Both the position numbers and the translations under genes were made by a program. The notes beneath the pieces are model-generated. The model was not told the DNA's origin. It did no database searches and worked only from the letters and a program-made list of their open reading frames with translations. From Lunularia cruciata (Eukaryota; Streptophyta; Marchantiopsida; Lunulariales; Lunulariaceae), in assembly GCA_948567375.1 (NCBI GenBank), contig OX419759.1:11996744-12060743 (forward strand): DNA of 64,000 bases. Direction: 5' to 3'. Each line of letters opens with the position of its first letter. Within the stretch, counting starts at the first letter, position 1. Below, piece by piece: positions 22,782 through 35,754 of the stretch.

Positions 22782-25700
22782 ATGACGACAACGAGAGCCC
22801 ACCGAAAGCTGATAAGAATCTCGAAGCGGAGTGTGGGGATGGAGTTGCTTCTGCTGCAGGGATCTAAGGTACCATGCGGATGGAGCTCTTTGAATTTCAC
22901 AAACGTAGAGAGTAAATTGCGGAGGGGAAAGGATGTAGCGAAATTGAGCAGCGTCAGCAGAAATGTGGTGGTGCAGCGCTTGAAATCGAGAAGATGGCGG
23001 ACGGTCGTGAAGTCTATAGACAGGGAATCAGTAGATGATGGGCTGAAGCAGAAAAGTGGTGGTAGTAGCAGCTTTTTGACATTTCTGTGTCCCTTGCTCA
23101 AGCTCTTGGGAGTAAGTACATTCCGGGTTGGAATTATTTGAGTTAGTTCAGCAATTTTGAGTTTCACGTCGTCATGGATTTGGTCATCCTTCGAGATTTC
23201 TCGGTTTCTGAATTCCGTAAGTATCCAATTATTGAATCCTAATATTTAGCATTACTCCGTCGAGTTCTCAAATCAAAAGAGTATCTGGACCGTCTACGGA
23301 ATGTAAACTTATTATCTCGTCTTCGGGAGAGGCACACTTCGCACATGGTGGCTGGAATTGTTCTTCTGATCCTTCATCGCAAGAATTTAATATTCAAACA
23401 CATAAAAGCAAAATCCTGAGGTGAATTTTCGGTTGTTGGGTAGGGTGGAGATCCAGCAGCACCGAAGAATGTCTTCCTTGAGGTAATCCGCAATCTCCTT
23501 CATGACTATCTACCATAAACTGCATTTAGTTTAACTAAGCTAATATGGTGAGTTTACATTTTCTCTTCTCACCTTCGTGCTAAGGTTCACTCACATCTAG
23601 ATGCAGAGGGGAGACTGTATTTTCGGTTTTCCATTCCAGCGGACGTCTACAGGAGCAAACTTACTTATTTTAACACGGACATAGAGGATTACTCCCTAAA
23701 ATATCACCTACAAGTTCAAACTATCCTACAAGTTTGTGAATTAACTAGGTCAAGTCTGTCTCCATCACCATTATGGGGAATATAAATCACACTGCTCCCT
23801 GGTATCATGGGGTTGGACCGGTTTAAGAGCCGCTAGAAAGCAGCAAAGAGAGAAGAATCATGTGACATACTACCTACAGGGTCAAAAGAACTTTCGTGCT
23901 AGTACACCAGTTTTTTGGTTCCGAGCTTTCAAAACTATGTCCGAGGATCATAGTTCTTAGTTTTCTCTCACCCGATTTAACTTGCAGACGACAACATCGG
24001 GACTTTCACGCCTTGCGCGTTTGCCTTGGGGATCCAACTTGAACGCTGAGGTTGTTGCAGAAAGGAGAAGAGTGCTAAACCTGCTCAGTTGATTCAGATC
24101 TTTGAGTTTGGTACAAGGAGAAACCATACCTAGATGGAGACCAGTGATTCTAAGACTGTGAAAGACTTGTTTATGCTTTATCTATATTTGTTTGATGTTT
24201 CATCACTGTCCTGATTCTACACTTGTAATTTGCCCCTGCAGTATGTGGAAGTTAGACTACCAGGATTAGGACTAGTGGTTCTCTGTTCTGTCTTAGCAGT
24301 TCTGTCTTAGAAAAATGTGAGTTCTAACCAAGATCATGTTAGACGTTTAGTTAGTGAACGAAATAGGTGCCCCAAAAAGTTCAAGAGCCCAGAGATGGTT
24401 TTTTCTACATTTTGTACAGATTAACCCGTGTCCTAAAGGATCTTTAAAGCACCGGGAGTTCGTAAGGACGACTGGTAGTAAAGGGCAGTTTGACCCTTAA
24501 CTCTCCCTATAAATAACTTCTGTTTTGTCTGCCATGATTAAATTTATAGTTTTTCTTGTTTTGGAGATGTTCTATATTTTGTGATTCTTCGTGAGGCCTC
24601 TTGTTAAGTGTGTAGAGGTACAAGTCTGGAAGTTGTGATTGCTAGAAAAGCTTTTTACCGTTTTGATTTATCTTGATGTTGGAATGCATCTTCTTCCTCG
24701 CTTCCTCTGGAGAACTGTCGTAACCTACAGTACTGAAAGTAAAAGACCCCCATTCTTTAGCATCTGCATTTCATACAAGACTTCCGGTTCTTGGACCCGT
24801 GCCGGATAAAGTTCTAATAACCTCTTCTGCTGCAGATTTCCCTGTCTCATTGATCCCAATACCGGAGTAACAACGTTTGAGAGTTGTGAGTATAACGCAT
24901 ACTTTATTTCCACCTTATGTTGGCTTCAAAGAAGTAGTGGGGGAACTGAAGATTGTATATTGTGTGGTACCTGTCAACTATCTTGTTCTCTAATACAGAC
25001 CTTGTTGCTTTACTGTAAGATCTTCGTGTGTTATCCAGCAGAAATTGTGAGCTATCTCTTTAAGCAGTATGGTGGTGTGTAGGCAACCGTCCCCAGGTCT
25101 GCTTGAGAGGTGAGTTGGTATACGCATCTTAGTCTTGCTTATGAATGCATATAGCGCTTCAACAGTGAGCAAGGGTGGAACGACTCTGCTGAAGGTTTCT
25201 GCAAGCAGTTATATGGTAATCTACCTCAATTATCGCCTTTCTCGCCAGCAACAAGCTTCTAGGTCATTCACAAGTAACCCATAGCTTTGACATCCTTCTC
25301 ACCTTCCATATTAAGGCCAGTTAGTATCTGACTCCTAACAGGAGACTGCTTCATCTTATAACTGAAGCTAGCACCTGCTAGCACTAAGATATTGAACCGG
25401 CCTGAGATTTACATACCAAGGCCCTGAAATACGGATGAATAGGCGCTTGATCTGGATAAAATTTTGGTCAGAAAGCTACTGGTAGTCCCTCATTCAGTTC
25501 ATAAACCACATGATACTTTCTAATGTACAGTGAAGACCACTCTTGAGAGAATTGCAGACGAGGTAGTCTAGCAACATGATTCTGAACTCCATTGCTTCAC
25601 GTTGGGTGTGCAGTACTCTTGTTACAGGATGGGTCCCAACACTGCTGCGCGCAGGCAGGGGCATGATGTTGTACTCGAAAGCCACCTCGCGAACACCTGC

Positions 25701-25968
25701 ACAAAAGTTGGAACTCTACTCTGATGAGAATAACCAGGTAATGAGTCTTATGTACAAAGCAGTTTATGGACTGAGAGTTGGAAGTCCCTACACATTTTGT
25801 ATTCTGTGAAATAAGTCTTATTTGGTGAGAATGTTTAAGCACACCTCAGTTCCGTAGGACCAAATATCACCAAAACCACGCGGGCAAACCCGATTACTTC
25901 AAAAGATCGTATCGTGACAAGGTTCCATCTTTTTGTAAGAGGTGCTAAGCTGCGTCAGGAAGTCTGAG
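22782..25968 (+). pseudogene. Plastid-type tandem thioredoxin/GST-N domain protein (AT5G03880-like), pseudogene
   Basis: The exon order matches the plant family represented by Arabidopsis AT5G03880, a predicted plastid protein with two thioredoxin-fold GST-N domains. Exons: 22782-23111 (N-terminal region ending LTFLCPLLKLLG), 23444-23482 (GGDPAAPKNVFLE), 23988-24110 (ARLPWGS, then PAQLIQIFEF in another frame), 24420-24488 (NPCPKGSLKHREFVR), about 24837-24885 (CLIDPNTGV), 25614-25737 (TGWVPTLLRAGRGM through LELYSDENNQ), and a trace near 25933-25968 (VRGAKLRQEV). Lesions: 1 nt missing in exon 3; the exon carrying the ACPFC redox motif is not found; the donor after 24488 reads TT instead of GT; TGA in the last trace; the C-terminus is not found. 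The first exon starts at the ATG at 22782. Exon recognition rests on remembered family sequence. Confidence 0.8.
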
Positions 25969-27177
25969 CTCTCGACGAAAAGGATCTGAGCCTACCCCAC
26001 AGCCCTTCTATGATTTGACTCTCGTTTCTGCTCCGTGTAGTTTGCTAGGTTGGTACGAGGGACACTGGGTGAGTTGGAGCTTCCTTACGTTTTGCGAAAT
26101 GCGGGTTCAACCCAGGTTTTAGCAGGAATTCCTTGCTGAAACTCGCAGGTTCAACCCAGATTATTCTCTATTCTCAATCCCTTTGTTCAGCGCTTTGAAA
26201 TTAACCGCGTCGATTGATTATCTTGAACCAATAAATAGAGAATAGTGTTATGTGAGGATTTCTATCATTCATACTAACGTCGGCAGGCTTTGGATTGACT
26301 TTGGATTGCGCCTGATCTTTGTAGGTTCTATATTTGGTCAATCCAAATACAGGAAAATCTTCGAGGGGATCTCAGGACATCATCGCCTACTTATTTGCAA
26401 CATATGGGGCTTCGAATTGATCCATATTCGAGTTCCGACTTGAGCAACTTACGAGTAAGGAAGACGCCGGCTCTTTCTTCCGCATGTGTACCTTCGTTGA
26501 GCCGGGGCGACCTTCAAGCCTCATCCACTAGAACTTCTACGAGTCCAAGTCTTCGTCTGGGAAATGGGCTACTGCTGTATACAACTGTACAATGAAAGAT
26601 TTGGTTCCACATGATTATCCTTTCCAATGTCTTGCCCCACAATCGGAAGTCCATGACCAGAAAGCAAAGGGAACAACTTTCGCTAGTTGAATTTTAGGTA
26701 AGGGGAAGCGTATCAACTGTGGGGATCGTTATTATATTCAGCTCCGAGTAATGGCACACCTCGATACAATCTGTTGGAATTCCTGATAGGCATCAATTTT
26801 CTAAGAGCACAAATCACAACTTTGGTCCAGCAGAATCTGCAGAAACATCGTGCTATATTTGATGTCACCTGAACTAGAGATATAAGAACAGAAACCTAGA
26901 AAGCTTTACACCGATACAAGTTGTGCTAATCTGAAGAAGCTTCCCCTAAAAGGAGATACTACCGGATCCTGACGTTTACTATGCAACAGCTATTGGATAT
27001 CAAGCCTATAACTGCACTGACTTTTGAGGTTGGTAGTCAGACTCTACTGCAGTAAGACTAACTTCGATGTTCTTTACACTTCGAAATAAAGGTGGAGCTG
27101 TCTTAGGTACAGTAACATTCATACGCATACGTTTGTAAAGAACTGGCTCAGGTATACACCCTCGTCTTCTCGCATAC
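25969..27177. other. Gap between two convergent gene remnants
   Basis: Nothing is recognised. Two copies of GGTTCAACCCAG lie at about 26104 and 26149 inside a short direct repeat. The 3' ends of both neighbouring genes should lie here, but their last exons could not be found. Confidence 0.5.
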
Positions 27178-30100
27178 CTGAAAGTTGAACCCTGTAATTC
27201 CATCAACATCCAGCAACTGAGGTTTATACATCTTTCGGTCGTCAGCAGCATAAACGAGAGCACCTCTGCTTTACAGCTGCTCTGGGTATCGCTTTTAAGC
27301 TTTTTCAGACAAAGAATCACGAGAAAAGGACAGTATGCATGACTACCACTGCAACATTGTTGGAAGAAGTTTATCTTGTTGTTATCTGATATAATTTGAC
27401 CTCCCTTTTGAGCGTCCTAGCATTATTTCTCCGGCGAAATATAACCCTGGACGTATTTTACTCTCCATTGTCCTCATATTGACCTGCAGAACGAGATCTT
27501 ACTCAAACGGACTCTTTACGAAGGAACCGAATTGAAATTGAAAATCGTTGGGCCTAGAGCAACTCAGTGAAATCAGTCAAGCCAACCTACCTCTGCAAGA
27601 GCTACGCCCTCCAGCAGTAACAAACTCGTCCTTGAACTCACCCTGAATAAGAGATGAAAGAAGTCAATTATGTTGGCCGTTTCTATTCGTCTAAACTTGA
27701 TTCGAGTGCCGATTACACACAGCTCCAAATAGGAGCTCAGAAAGCCTACTTTCGAATGCATCCATGAGCGAATCAGACCAGACACGTGTAGAGATCACGT
27801 ATCAGCTTTCTATGGTTTCTCCATGCCTAAGGTTCTGCACATGATTTCATTCAGTGGTATCTACAACAAACTAAAGGAGATAATTTTATTCAGATAGACA
27901 ATTTCAAGCAACGCGTAATGAGGAAGAACATGTGAATGGCTGTAAATAAGTTCTTAGGGGGCAGGAGACATAGGATATTGTTCTTACTTTTCCACACACG
28001 GAGAAGGGGCACCGTTTCAGGAATATGGCTAACTGGTGTAGAACCTTGGTTGATACCCTCGCCCATTTCAGGTCCCTATCCAGGCCCTGGACCAGAAAAG
28101 TTTCACGTGTCGCAGAACACCATAATTGAGTCAGGCGAATCTCCTCTCAGTCGACTCTAACAGAACAAGGAGGTAATTTGGAAGGTCTGCTTGAGGGGGG
28201 AAAAGATTCGCTTCTTTTCCAGAGCAGTGAGAGTTATCTCAGTTTAAATTTTGAGACCTACATTCGGGTTGGCTGCAGTTTTTTCCTACAAACATTAGAT
28301 ATAGCGTTGGAATGATCAAGATAAAACATTTGAGATGATTCCACCTTGACAGCTAAATAGAGATAATTTGCTATCGAAGGATAACATTCTGGTGCTCCTG
28401 ATTTAATCTTCATATAAGTCCTTACCTGCGTTTTTAAGAGATAAATCCAAGATCGCTTAACCAGTGGCAATTTCTCCGGTGAGAAGCTGCCCATATTACT
28501 CTTCTGCAGATTGAGCCCCACAGATAGCAATTGTGTACCTTTCAGAATTTCCTGACTTGGACGATCAAAGGAAACTTTACTTCAGCTACCTGAAAAGCGT
28601 TGTGAGAATATCAACCTGATCAGAATTCAGATAGGAAAGTGTACCTGAGACACTTGTTTATGTTTAACTAGAAGCTCTTTTAATTCTTCCAATTCTATAC
28701 CTGGTGTGAAGTCCACCCAAAGCGTACCTGGTCCGATCAACAGAACAGGGAAGCGACACATGAGTCATTCTAAATAGATTGCTTATATCACAAAATGAGA
28801 AGAGAGATAACCAAGCAGAATTATAAACTGCCAATTCCAAAATTACGAGTTTTCTATTTGATTACGGTATGAAATGTACATGTATACTTAGAGGTGAACA
28901 GATGACGAGCAGCCCATGCAGAAAGACGCAGCACAACTGGGCCGCTAAAGCCCCAATGTGTGATCAACATTGGTCCATCCTGGAAAATTACCACAAAAAA
29001 CAGTGTCATCCAGCGACAGAATAAGTAAAACGTCTATAGATGTTTGTTCCATCAAAACACGAGAGAGGAAGAGTGAGTAGACAATGCTTGCTCATGATGC
29101 TCAAAAGAGTACTATGAGTAGAACTCTAAGTAGAAACTGTGGCGGAACTATGAGTAAAAAAGCTTGTAACAAAACCTGGACCAACCCAGGAAGACATCGC
29201 TTTTGACCTGGTAACTCTAGTTCCAACTTCACCCTCTGGAAGCTGACCTGCATATATGCATAAATTCTTGATGAGCACGCATCCAGAAAGACCAGATTCA
29301 TGGAGGAAATCTACATCTATAGGGGATAGAGTTCTAGAAGGATCAGCAAGTGGGGGCTCGTGCAGATTGCTCCAGTTCTAAATGATTCCTAACTGGATGC
29401 TAGGAAAATGGCGAGTGCCATTCACCTATATCCCCCAATTTCAATCTTACTCCGGCGAGCTGGGTCAATGTTTTATCCATGACTTTGAAAGTAAACAGGC
29501 TTGGCACTGGTTCAATGATTCAGTGTCCAAGATCCCTCGCAAATTTGTATCCCTGCAATAATTTGTTACGTTGCTTTACGTTCAGAGTGTAATAAGAAAA
29601 GATAACTTCATATATATATGCTTTACACTTCAGATGCCCCCTGATCCATCACTCTCAAGGCAGTGCAGTTGTCTCTCTGTTCGTGACTATCTTTGGACCA
29701 CACTTAGTTCTTTTAAACACTTCACAAAATCACCTCATAGTTCTCATTTTCTACTCTGTTGTCTCGCCAGATATCCCGTTGAGATATATGTCGATGTGAA
29801 GGCAGAATACCATGAGCTCAAATGCGTTGAGCTTTCGTCAAATTATAAGCACTTCTACGATAATTAATTGGACTTCAGTATTAAATCTGACCTCAATACA
29901 AAGAGCACACACCTATGATGCGCTGCCAGTTGCCAAGAGTACAGCGTTGGCTCTCACAAAATCCTTGCCGCCTAGATTATTCCCTCCTGTGTAGATATCA
30001 AAGCCCTGCCCTTTGCATGATATCTTATGGACTGGGATTCTTGTCTGCAAAATTACTGCGAGAGCTTCAGTCTTAAGATATTCACTTGATTTAATTCGTT

Positions 30101-31084
30101 TTCTCCCAAGCAGTAGTAATCTGAACTTGACTGAGAAATGTTACTTTAAGAACATTGTTCTCGGTACGTTTGAATGTGATAAAGTTGAGCTTAAGATAGC
30201 CAAGCTCTGAAGGAGATGCACAGCTTTGATATGTCGGAGGAGACACGCTAAATACCTCAAAGTTGCAGAACAATATAAATTACAAATTTTTATGACAAAT
30301 CGACACACATGTTCAAATCTACAAATATCCTGGTACGCGCTTCAGCACTTTAAGATTCATAAGCTATCCTCTTGTGAAATTTCAAAAGCTTACTTAATGT
30401 ACAAAGAGGTCACGTGTTTAGTACCGTTGATACGCTTGGCCTCCTGCAACAGACAATCTATTATCGTAGCCGAGCTGTTGCTCTCCGGAAACATTCTTCC
30501 ATCACTCTCAGTCTGATCACGATATGAACCAAGTGAGGGACGTTAGTTCAGCTTCAGGAGTTCTTTCAATTGGTTACCCTCGTCCACCAACTTACCAATG
30601 AAATTTCCTAAGCGGCTTCTGGTCGACAAGAACCTGCATCGGCAAGGACGACGACCACCTGGACGACAGGACAGGGGACAGGGTAGACACTTCTGGTAAT
30701 AAATGAGAATTCCAGAAAGAAGCACCACAAGATTCACATCTACTTTGGATCCATGAGTCCTAGATCTTTTCATATTCTGCTGAACTTCAAGTACATGTAG
30801 TCTGGAAAATAGCTGATGTCAACCGTATACGGCAGTGATTTGATGCCCGTTGATAAGTACGGAACAAGGAAACAAGAGTATTTTCAGGAAGTCGTGACCC
30901 TTTAGAACCTAGTGAGGATAACTAGGTTCAGACAAGGGAGTTCATTTGTCACAGGATGGAGAGAAGACAAGTTAATGTACCTTGAGCGATACTCCTCGTT
31001 CTGTGAACCATGCAGCTGTGTCGGCAGGTCCATGGCTGACGAAGTAAGAACCACGGAGCTCCTTATGTCCTCTTGGATCTTGAC
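27178..31084 (-). pseudogene. HI0933-family FAD/NAD(P)-binding flavoprotein (AT5G39940-like), pseudogene
   Basis: Exons in family order on the minus strand: 30981-31084 (DPRGHKELRGSYF, SHGPADTAAWF), 30425-30512 (SDGRMFP, IIDCLLQEAKR), 29913-29986 (ANAVLLATGSAS), 29451-29552 (EPVPSLFTFKV), 29176-29247 (VKLELELPGQKRCLPGLVQ), about 28888-28979 (GPMLITHWGFSGPVVLRLSA), 28645-28727 (LWVDFTPGIELEELKELL), 28426-28551 (PLVKRSWIYLL), 27591-27642 (GEFKDEFVTAGG) and 27178 to about 27260 (LLDVDGITGFNFQ). Lesions: a TAG where the family has Gln at the end of 29913-29986; a TGA inside GH-IIEPVPS in 29451-29552; an exon 28645-28727 whose length breaks the frame; 1 extra nt in 27591-27642. The first exons with the FAD-binding GGGxxG motif are not found upstream, where repeats begin, so the gene is also 5'-truncated or interrupted. 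Confidence 0.85.
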
Positions 31085-33480
31085 CTGCCAAAGGCATTCT
31101 TCGGAAAGTAGTTGGCTTCCTTTCTATTTTATAATCTACAAGGAATTTCCTTAATAACAAATTCCTTCACACCACCAAAGTCCTTTCTATAGGAATATTT
31201 ACAATTACAAAAGTCTTGCACTTATAGGTAAAATAGGTGATTGTAAAGGGCAACACTAAAGACCAGAAGACATGCAAAGGTGTAGTGATGATGACCTCGG
31301 CCTATTATCATTTTACCTTTTCTTTGTAGGACAAGAGCTCTCAAACCCAAAAGTGAGATAGATCCTAGATCTCGAGGATTTCCCCAAAACTGAGGTATTT
31401 CCAGTTCCACTTATTCCCCATTCTTGAGGTAATTTTCCAAGACTGAGCCAGATCACACATCTTGAGGGACCCAAGAAATTGTGGGGTTTTCCAATGACTT
31501 GGATTACTGGGTAGAAAGTACTATGCATTCTCTCATCTAAGGTGTAAAAGGTCAAGGGAGAGATGGTAAATCTATTGGGTCTGTCTTGGCAACTTTGAAG
31601 CATAATGTAAATTGAACATGATTTCGTCGAAGTAGACGAGGGTTTTCCTTTTCCTCCAAGGCTGACTTGAGAAAAAAAAAATATGAAGGATTTGGGTGTT
31701 CTAAAGAGATTTGGTATTTGCATTGAGATGACTAGTGATACACCATTCTTTTGACATTCTTATACATATAATGATATGGAGTGAACCTTGATTCAAAGCA
31801 TGAGTCAAGACTTTTTTTTAAATGGTACGGTAGAGATCTCACATAGAGAGTATGTTTCAACCATAGCGATGCAAATCAACAAAAAATATGCATGGTAACT
31901 ACATAGATAGATGTGTGAAGATTATTGTATTATCAATCAATAGACTAGAGTTGATTGGTATGCTATGCTTACACTAGAGGCAATCTTTAATGCAATTGTG
32001 CATGCAAAGGTCTTTAGATGAAAAAGGCAACCATGTAAAACACATGCACGATTGGAAAATCCCATCAAACCAATCAAGGGAAAGACAAAAGAGGTAAATG
32101 TGGTGTATTTATCCCACATTTACAACTCAGTGTGCATTTATCCTCAAAGGTATGTACAACCCCAAGGCACTCCTCTTGAAGTATTTACAATGCCAAAGGT
32201 CTTCCTCTCCAATCTTCTATACAACTCCAAGTGCACTCTTCTTGAAGTGTTTACAACGTTAAAGGTCTTCCTCCCCAAAGTTATGTACAACTTGGGAGGC
32301 ACACTTACTAGAAGGTCTATACAATGTCAAAGGTCTTCCTCTTCAAAGTAGTTATGAAATTTCAAATGCTCATAACTTTTGTAAGAAACGTCCAAATGTT
32401 ACAGTTGTACTACAAATGTAAATCTCTTGAGCAAATGCTTCGAACTAGATCAAGATCGCACCATTTGGACCCGTATCCACATAGATATGAACCCTAAAGT
32501 GCAAAATTTGGGGAGAAGACTGTTCTGAGTAAGTAAGTTCATTCACGTTGAAGACTGTTTTGGTAGTTGGTTTGTCATTATCCTCGTGCTAGAACTCTTT
32601 GTTGGTTGCTAAGTATCCTTGATGGCAATTCTTTATTTATGTCCTTGGGCCAAAAGTCTTTCTGAACCTTTGGTCCCAAGGTCTTTCTGACCATCCCCCT
32701 TCATACTTTGGCATACTTATGGATGAAGTTGATTAATATTCAACGGAGATATTCCTCACCTAAACACAACAATATATGTCTTTATTCCTTAGAAACACTC
32801 CGAAAATTGAAACAAACTTGTATTTTTGAGAAAATGTGTACACCACCATGTTCCAAAATAAATATATTTCATTTCATAGTTCAAATTATTCAAATTGATT
32901 TATCTATTTATCTCATGTCTAATTATAACATCATTTACTTGAAATAAATTTTGTGACAATTAATAAGTAAGCATATAATAATTCAAGCAAATAAAAACCA
33001 AGTCGGTAGTATTAGTCAAATTAAAATATTAGGTGTTCTAAACAAATTATTTTTATATATTTAATAATTTATTTCAAACATAAAATTATTTAAATTATGT
33101 TTATTACTAGTTAGAATTCTGAATATCTAAATTAAATATAAAAAATATGAGAATTATATAATTTTGTTTAATTAAAAATTTTGAAACAAAAATTTTTTAA
33201 CATTTAATTTTTAAATTAAAAACACAATATTTTTATGTGGAATCTTATAGTTAGCAAAATATAAAATATGAATATTAAATTCTTTTAGTTTTCAAAAAAT
33301 TCTAATAATGCTTATCTTTTACTTGAAATTAAAAGATATAAATTAAACTATTTACTAAGATTAGATGTTCCATTTAGTATAAAAATATTACATTAATTTG
33401 ATTTTAAAACGCTCTTTATATTTATTGAAGCTTAAATGAAAATATAATATTTTAAACCCAATGAAAGATCCGGAATTAGA
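31085..33480. other. Repeat-rich, partly AT-rich region
   Basis: No gene is recognised. It contains the 66-bp tandem repeat at 32146-32345 and words such as AAGGTCTTTCTGA repeated near 32655-32690, which suggest debris of an LTR-type element, but no coding domain or paired LTR is seen. Positions 32900-33470 are strongly AT-rich with few C or G, much like the degraded LTR flank near 47290-47960. Confidence 0.5.
32146..32345. repeat. 66-bp tandem repeat, three units
   Basis: The landmarks TACAAC and AAAGGTCTTCCTC recur at about 65-66-bp spacing, with CTTGAAGT(A/G)TTTACAA in the first two units. The units differ at several positions, so the array is not recent. Confidence 0.8.
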
Positions 33481-34640
33481 GTTGTACGTTTGCCGATCGG
33501 GCAATCCATCCGGGAGAACCTATGGAATGAGAATGAATTGCTGCCACGTTTCATCCAGCTCTCATTAGAGCGTGGAGTTCGGAGACAGTGGAGATTCCTA
33601 CGGGTGCTCCAAAACTCTAAATTTGAAAACCCCTGATCTCCTACGAGAGTGCGTACTTTTCGAGATTCGTATCTGAATTCAATAGGGTTGGAAGTTCTAT
33701 CGATGATTTCTAAAGGTTGAGGATGAATCAATGAAAATTTAAATATGGGATGTGGCACCCGGAATTGAGAAGTGAGAACGACTCGTCTGGTAGGCAGATG
33801 ATTATGCATTGAATTTACACCAACTTATTGCTAATTCTCAAGTGTTTCTTGTTCCTTATTCACTCTCTATGTCGATCGAGTTGGCTCTGCATTGGGGCGT
33901 TTCAAAAATGAATTTGATAGGAATTGAGCATTGCGGTAAAATTCCCGTATATTTACTTGTAGGTCCCTTAACCAAAAAGGTACATTTATGAAACGTCCCG
34001 TAACAATTTAGGGTTTGAGTTGGTTTTTCTCGGGTCAACTTTTCGGTAGTTAAATATAATGGACTACCCGTAGCGTATAGAAATTTACAGGTCACGATTT
34101 TTATTACCGGTAACATTTCAAGGGGCTACGGGAGTTATTGCCGGAATACCGATGGATTCTCCTCCCACACCCCGTAACACTTTGCGGGTCTCCCGTAATT
34201 TTCCTGTAATATTATGTATGGCAGCTGGAAAGCGGTTTCTAAAACGCCTCATTGAATTGACGCCAACATACTTACTTCACTTCTCAAGTGTTATCTTCCT
34301 CTTTTTTCACTCTCTATGTCAGCAAAGGTTCTACTTTTCAAATTTGGAACCGTAAATTATTTCTAAAAATTTGAAATTCATTCTAAAGCATCGATACAAC
34401 TTCCAACACTAGCAAATCCAACCCTGTTCAATTCAGGTGCAGTGTCCCGGAAAGTCCATGCAGGGCGGGGATACATCAATAAAATCTCAGTCATGGAATG
34501 CGGAATTTAGAAGTGAGAGTCACTTATCTGGTGGGCACTTGACTGTGTACTGAATTTACACCAACATACTTACTCTACTTCTCAAGCTTTTTCTGCCCCT
34601 GTTTCACTCTCTGTGTTAGACCATATGCTTTCCATATTGT
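33480..34640. repeat. Interspersed degenerate repeats
   Basis: Related blocks of about 120 bp lie at about 33748-33880 and 34490-34625, sharing GAATTTACACCAAC, TCTCAAG and TTCACTCTCT. A third partial copy lies near 34255-34320. A block near 33665-33715 recurs in inverted orientation near 34375-34440 (GGGTTGG, TATCGATG). Between them lies a cluster of CCCGTAA-like words. No coding sequence is recognised. Confidence 0.55.
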
Positions 34641-35636
34641 TCACCTAATTCTCAAGGGTCGGATGGGATACAGTCCGCTTCAGGAACCATAGTCTCCGTC
34701 ACACTCGGCGAACCAGCATGGAGGTCTTCATCGGGTCTGTGTTGAAAACATTTACTAATTATCTTTCTTAGGGTACTGAATGATTTGAGCCGGATTTCAA
34801 TACTGTCGCCGAAGTGTTTGGACCCTGAATCCTTCAGCTTCCGGGCACCTTAATTTTACAACAGTTCTTGTCAGTGATTTTTCACAAAAGAGTTGAGAAA
34901 CATTTGGTTGATTCTTCTTCTTTGAAGACTTACTCTAATCTTTGTTGGTCTACAGTTGCATCTTTGCATCCTCCTGGATCTACCTACATGGGAGAAAATT
35001 TGTTGGGTTTCTGTTAACGCTCTCGCCGGATAAGGCTGTATACTATAGATTTTATGCTTGAAAGATACATCGAGAATTTATGTCCATATGTTTATTAGAA
35101 GTTTGTGATGCAGGAAGAGAGGGTGGTTGGTTGGAGTTAGCGTGTTCGTCTTATGGCCTTGACATCAATCAAGGCTCGAAGATGACATGTGTTGGACATT
35201 GACTTGGTAATTCAAAACCTCAAATTCTGAATCCAAGACAGTTAAAGGTGGTTTCTTACTACACCTTTTCTTGCTCAATTTCTTCATTTACTTTATCGTT
35301 GACCACGTCCAATAGAAATCATTGAATCAATAGCAATAAGTCCTGTTTGCATAGGTTCATAAACAGAACGTCTAGAGATAATATTACCATCTATCCGGAG
35401 TAACATAAAAGATAAACCTGTTAAAAACAATCTAAGCAAAAAGGAGCAAAAGATGCAGCCAAAACGTGTTGGACATTGAGTTCTTTGAGATGGTAACTCA
35501 AAACCTAAAATCGCCTCGAGAAGTACCCAGGGTGTTCGAAAGACTTCTACCGACGAGTTTACCAGATCCTAAGGCCAGCCTGTCTGGAGTTTACTGTAAA
35601 ATTAAGCTACAAATTCCGGGATTTGCTTATCGCTGT
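34641..35636. other. Unassigned DNA left of copy B
   Basis: No gene is recognised. A short direct repeat containing GTGTTGGACATTGA lies near 35189 and again near 35466. A plus-strand open frame at 35466-35756 is not supported by any family resemblance. Confidence 0.5.
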
Positions 35637-35754
35637 TACACTCTCTCCAGATGTTGCACGAACAGCCGCAGAATTGTCAATGGCGGACCTCTTATTACTT
35701 GCAGAATTGTCAAAGGAGGACCACTTACCTCTTATCACCTTGACTTCCACTGGT
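35637..35754. repeat. Partial extra copy of the duplication left end
   Basis: This stretch repeats sequence found at about 35916-35990 in copy B and 103-170 in copy A (AGCCGCAGAATT, GACCTCTTATCACC, CTTGACTTCCACTGG). Inside it a block beginning GCAGAATTGTCAA is itself repeated at about 37-bp spacing. The word ATTTGCTTATCGC flanks it on both sides. It lies right beside the left end of copy B. Confidence 0.8.

Noticed and set aside
23160-23430. Apparent exons (for example VVMDLVILRDFSVSEF and YLDRLRNVNLLSRLRERH) between thioredoxin exons 1 and 2
   Set aside because: They have plausible splice signals, but the family continues from exon 1 directly to GGDPAAPKN at 23444, so these lie in the intron and are probably chance.
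26104-26160. GGTTCAACCC words resembling a tRNA B box
   Set aside because: No cloverleaf with matching A box or acceptor stem could be drawn around them.
32146-32345. Centromeric or telomeric satellite
   Set aside because: Only three diverged units; too short and degenerate for a satellite array.
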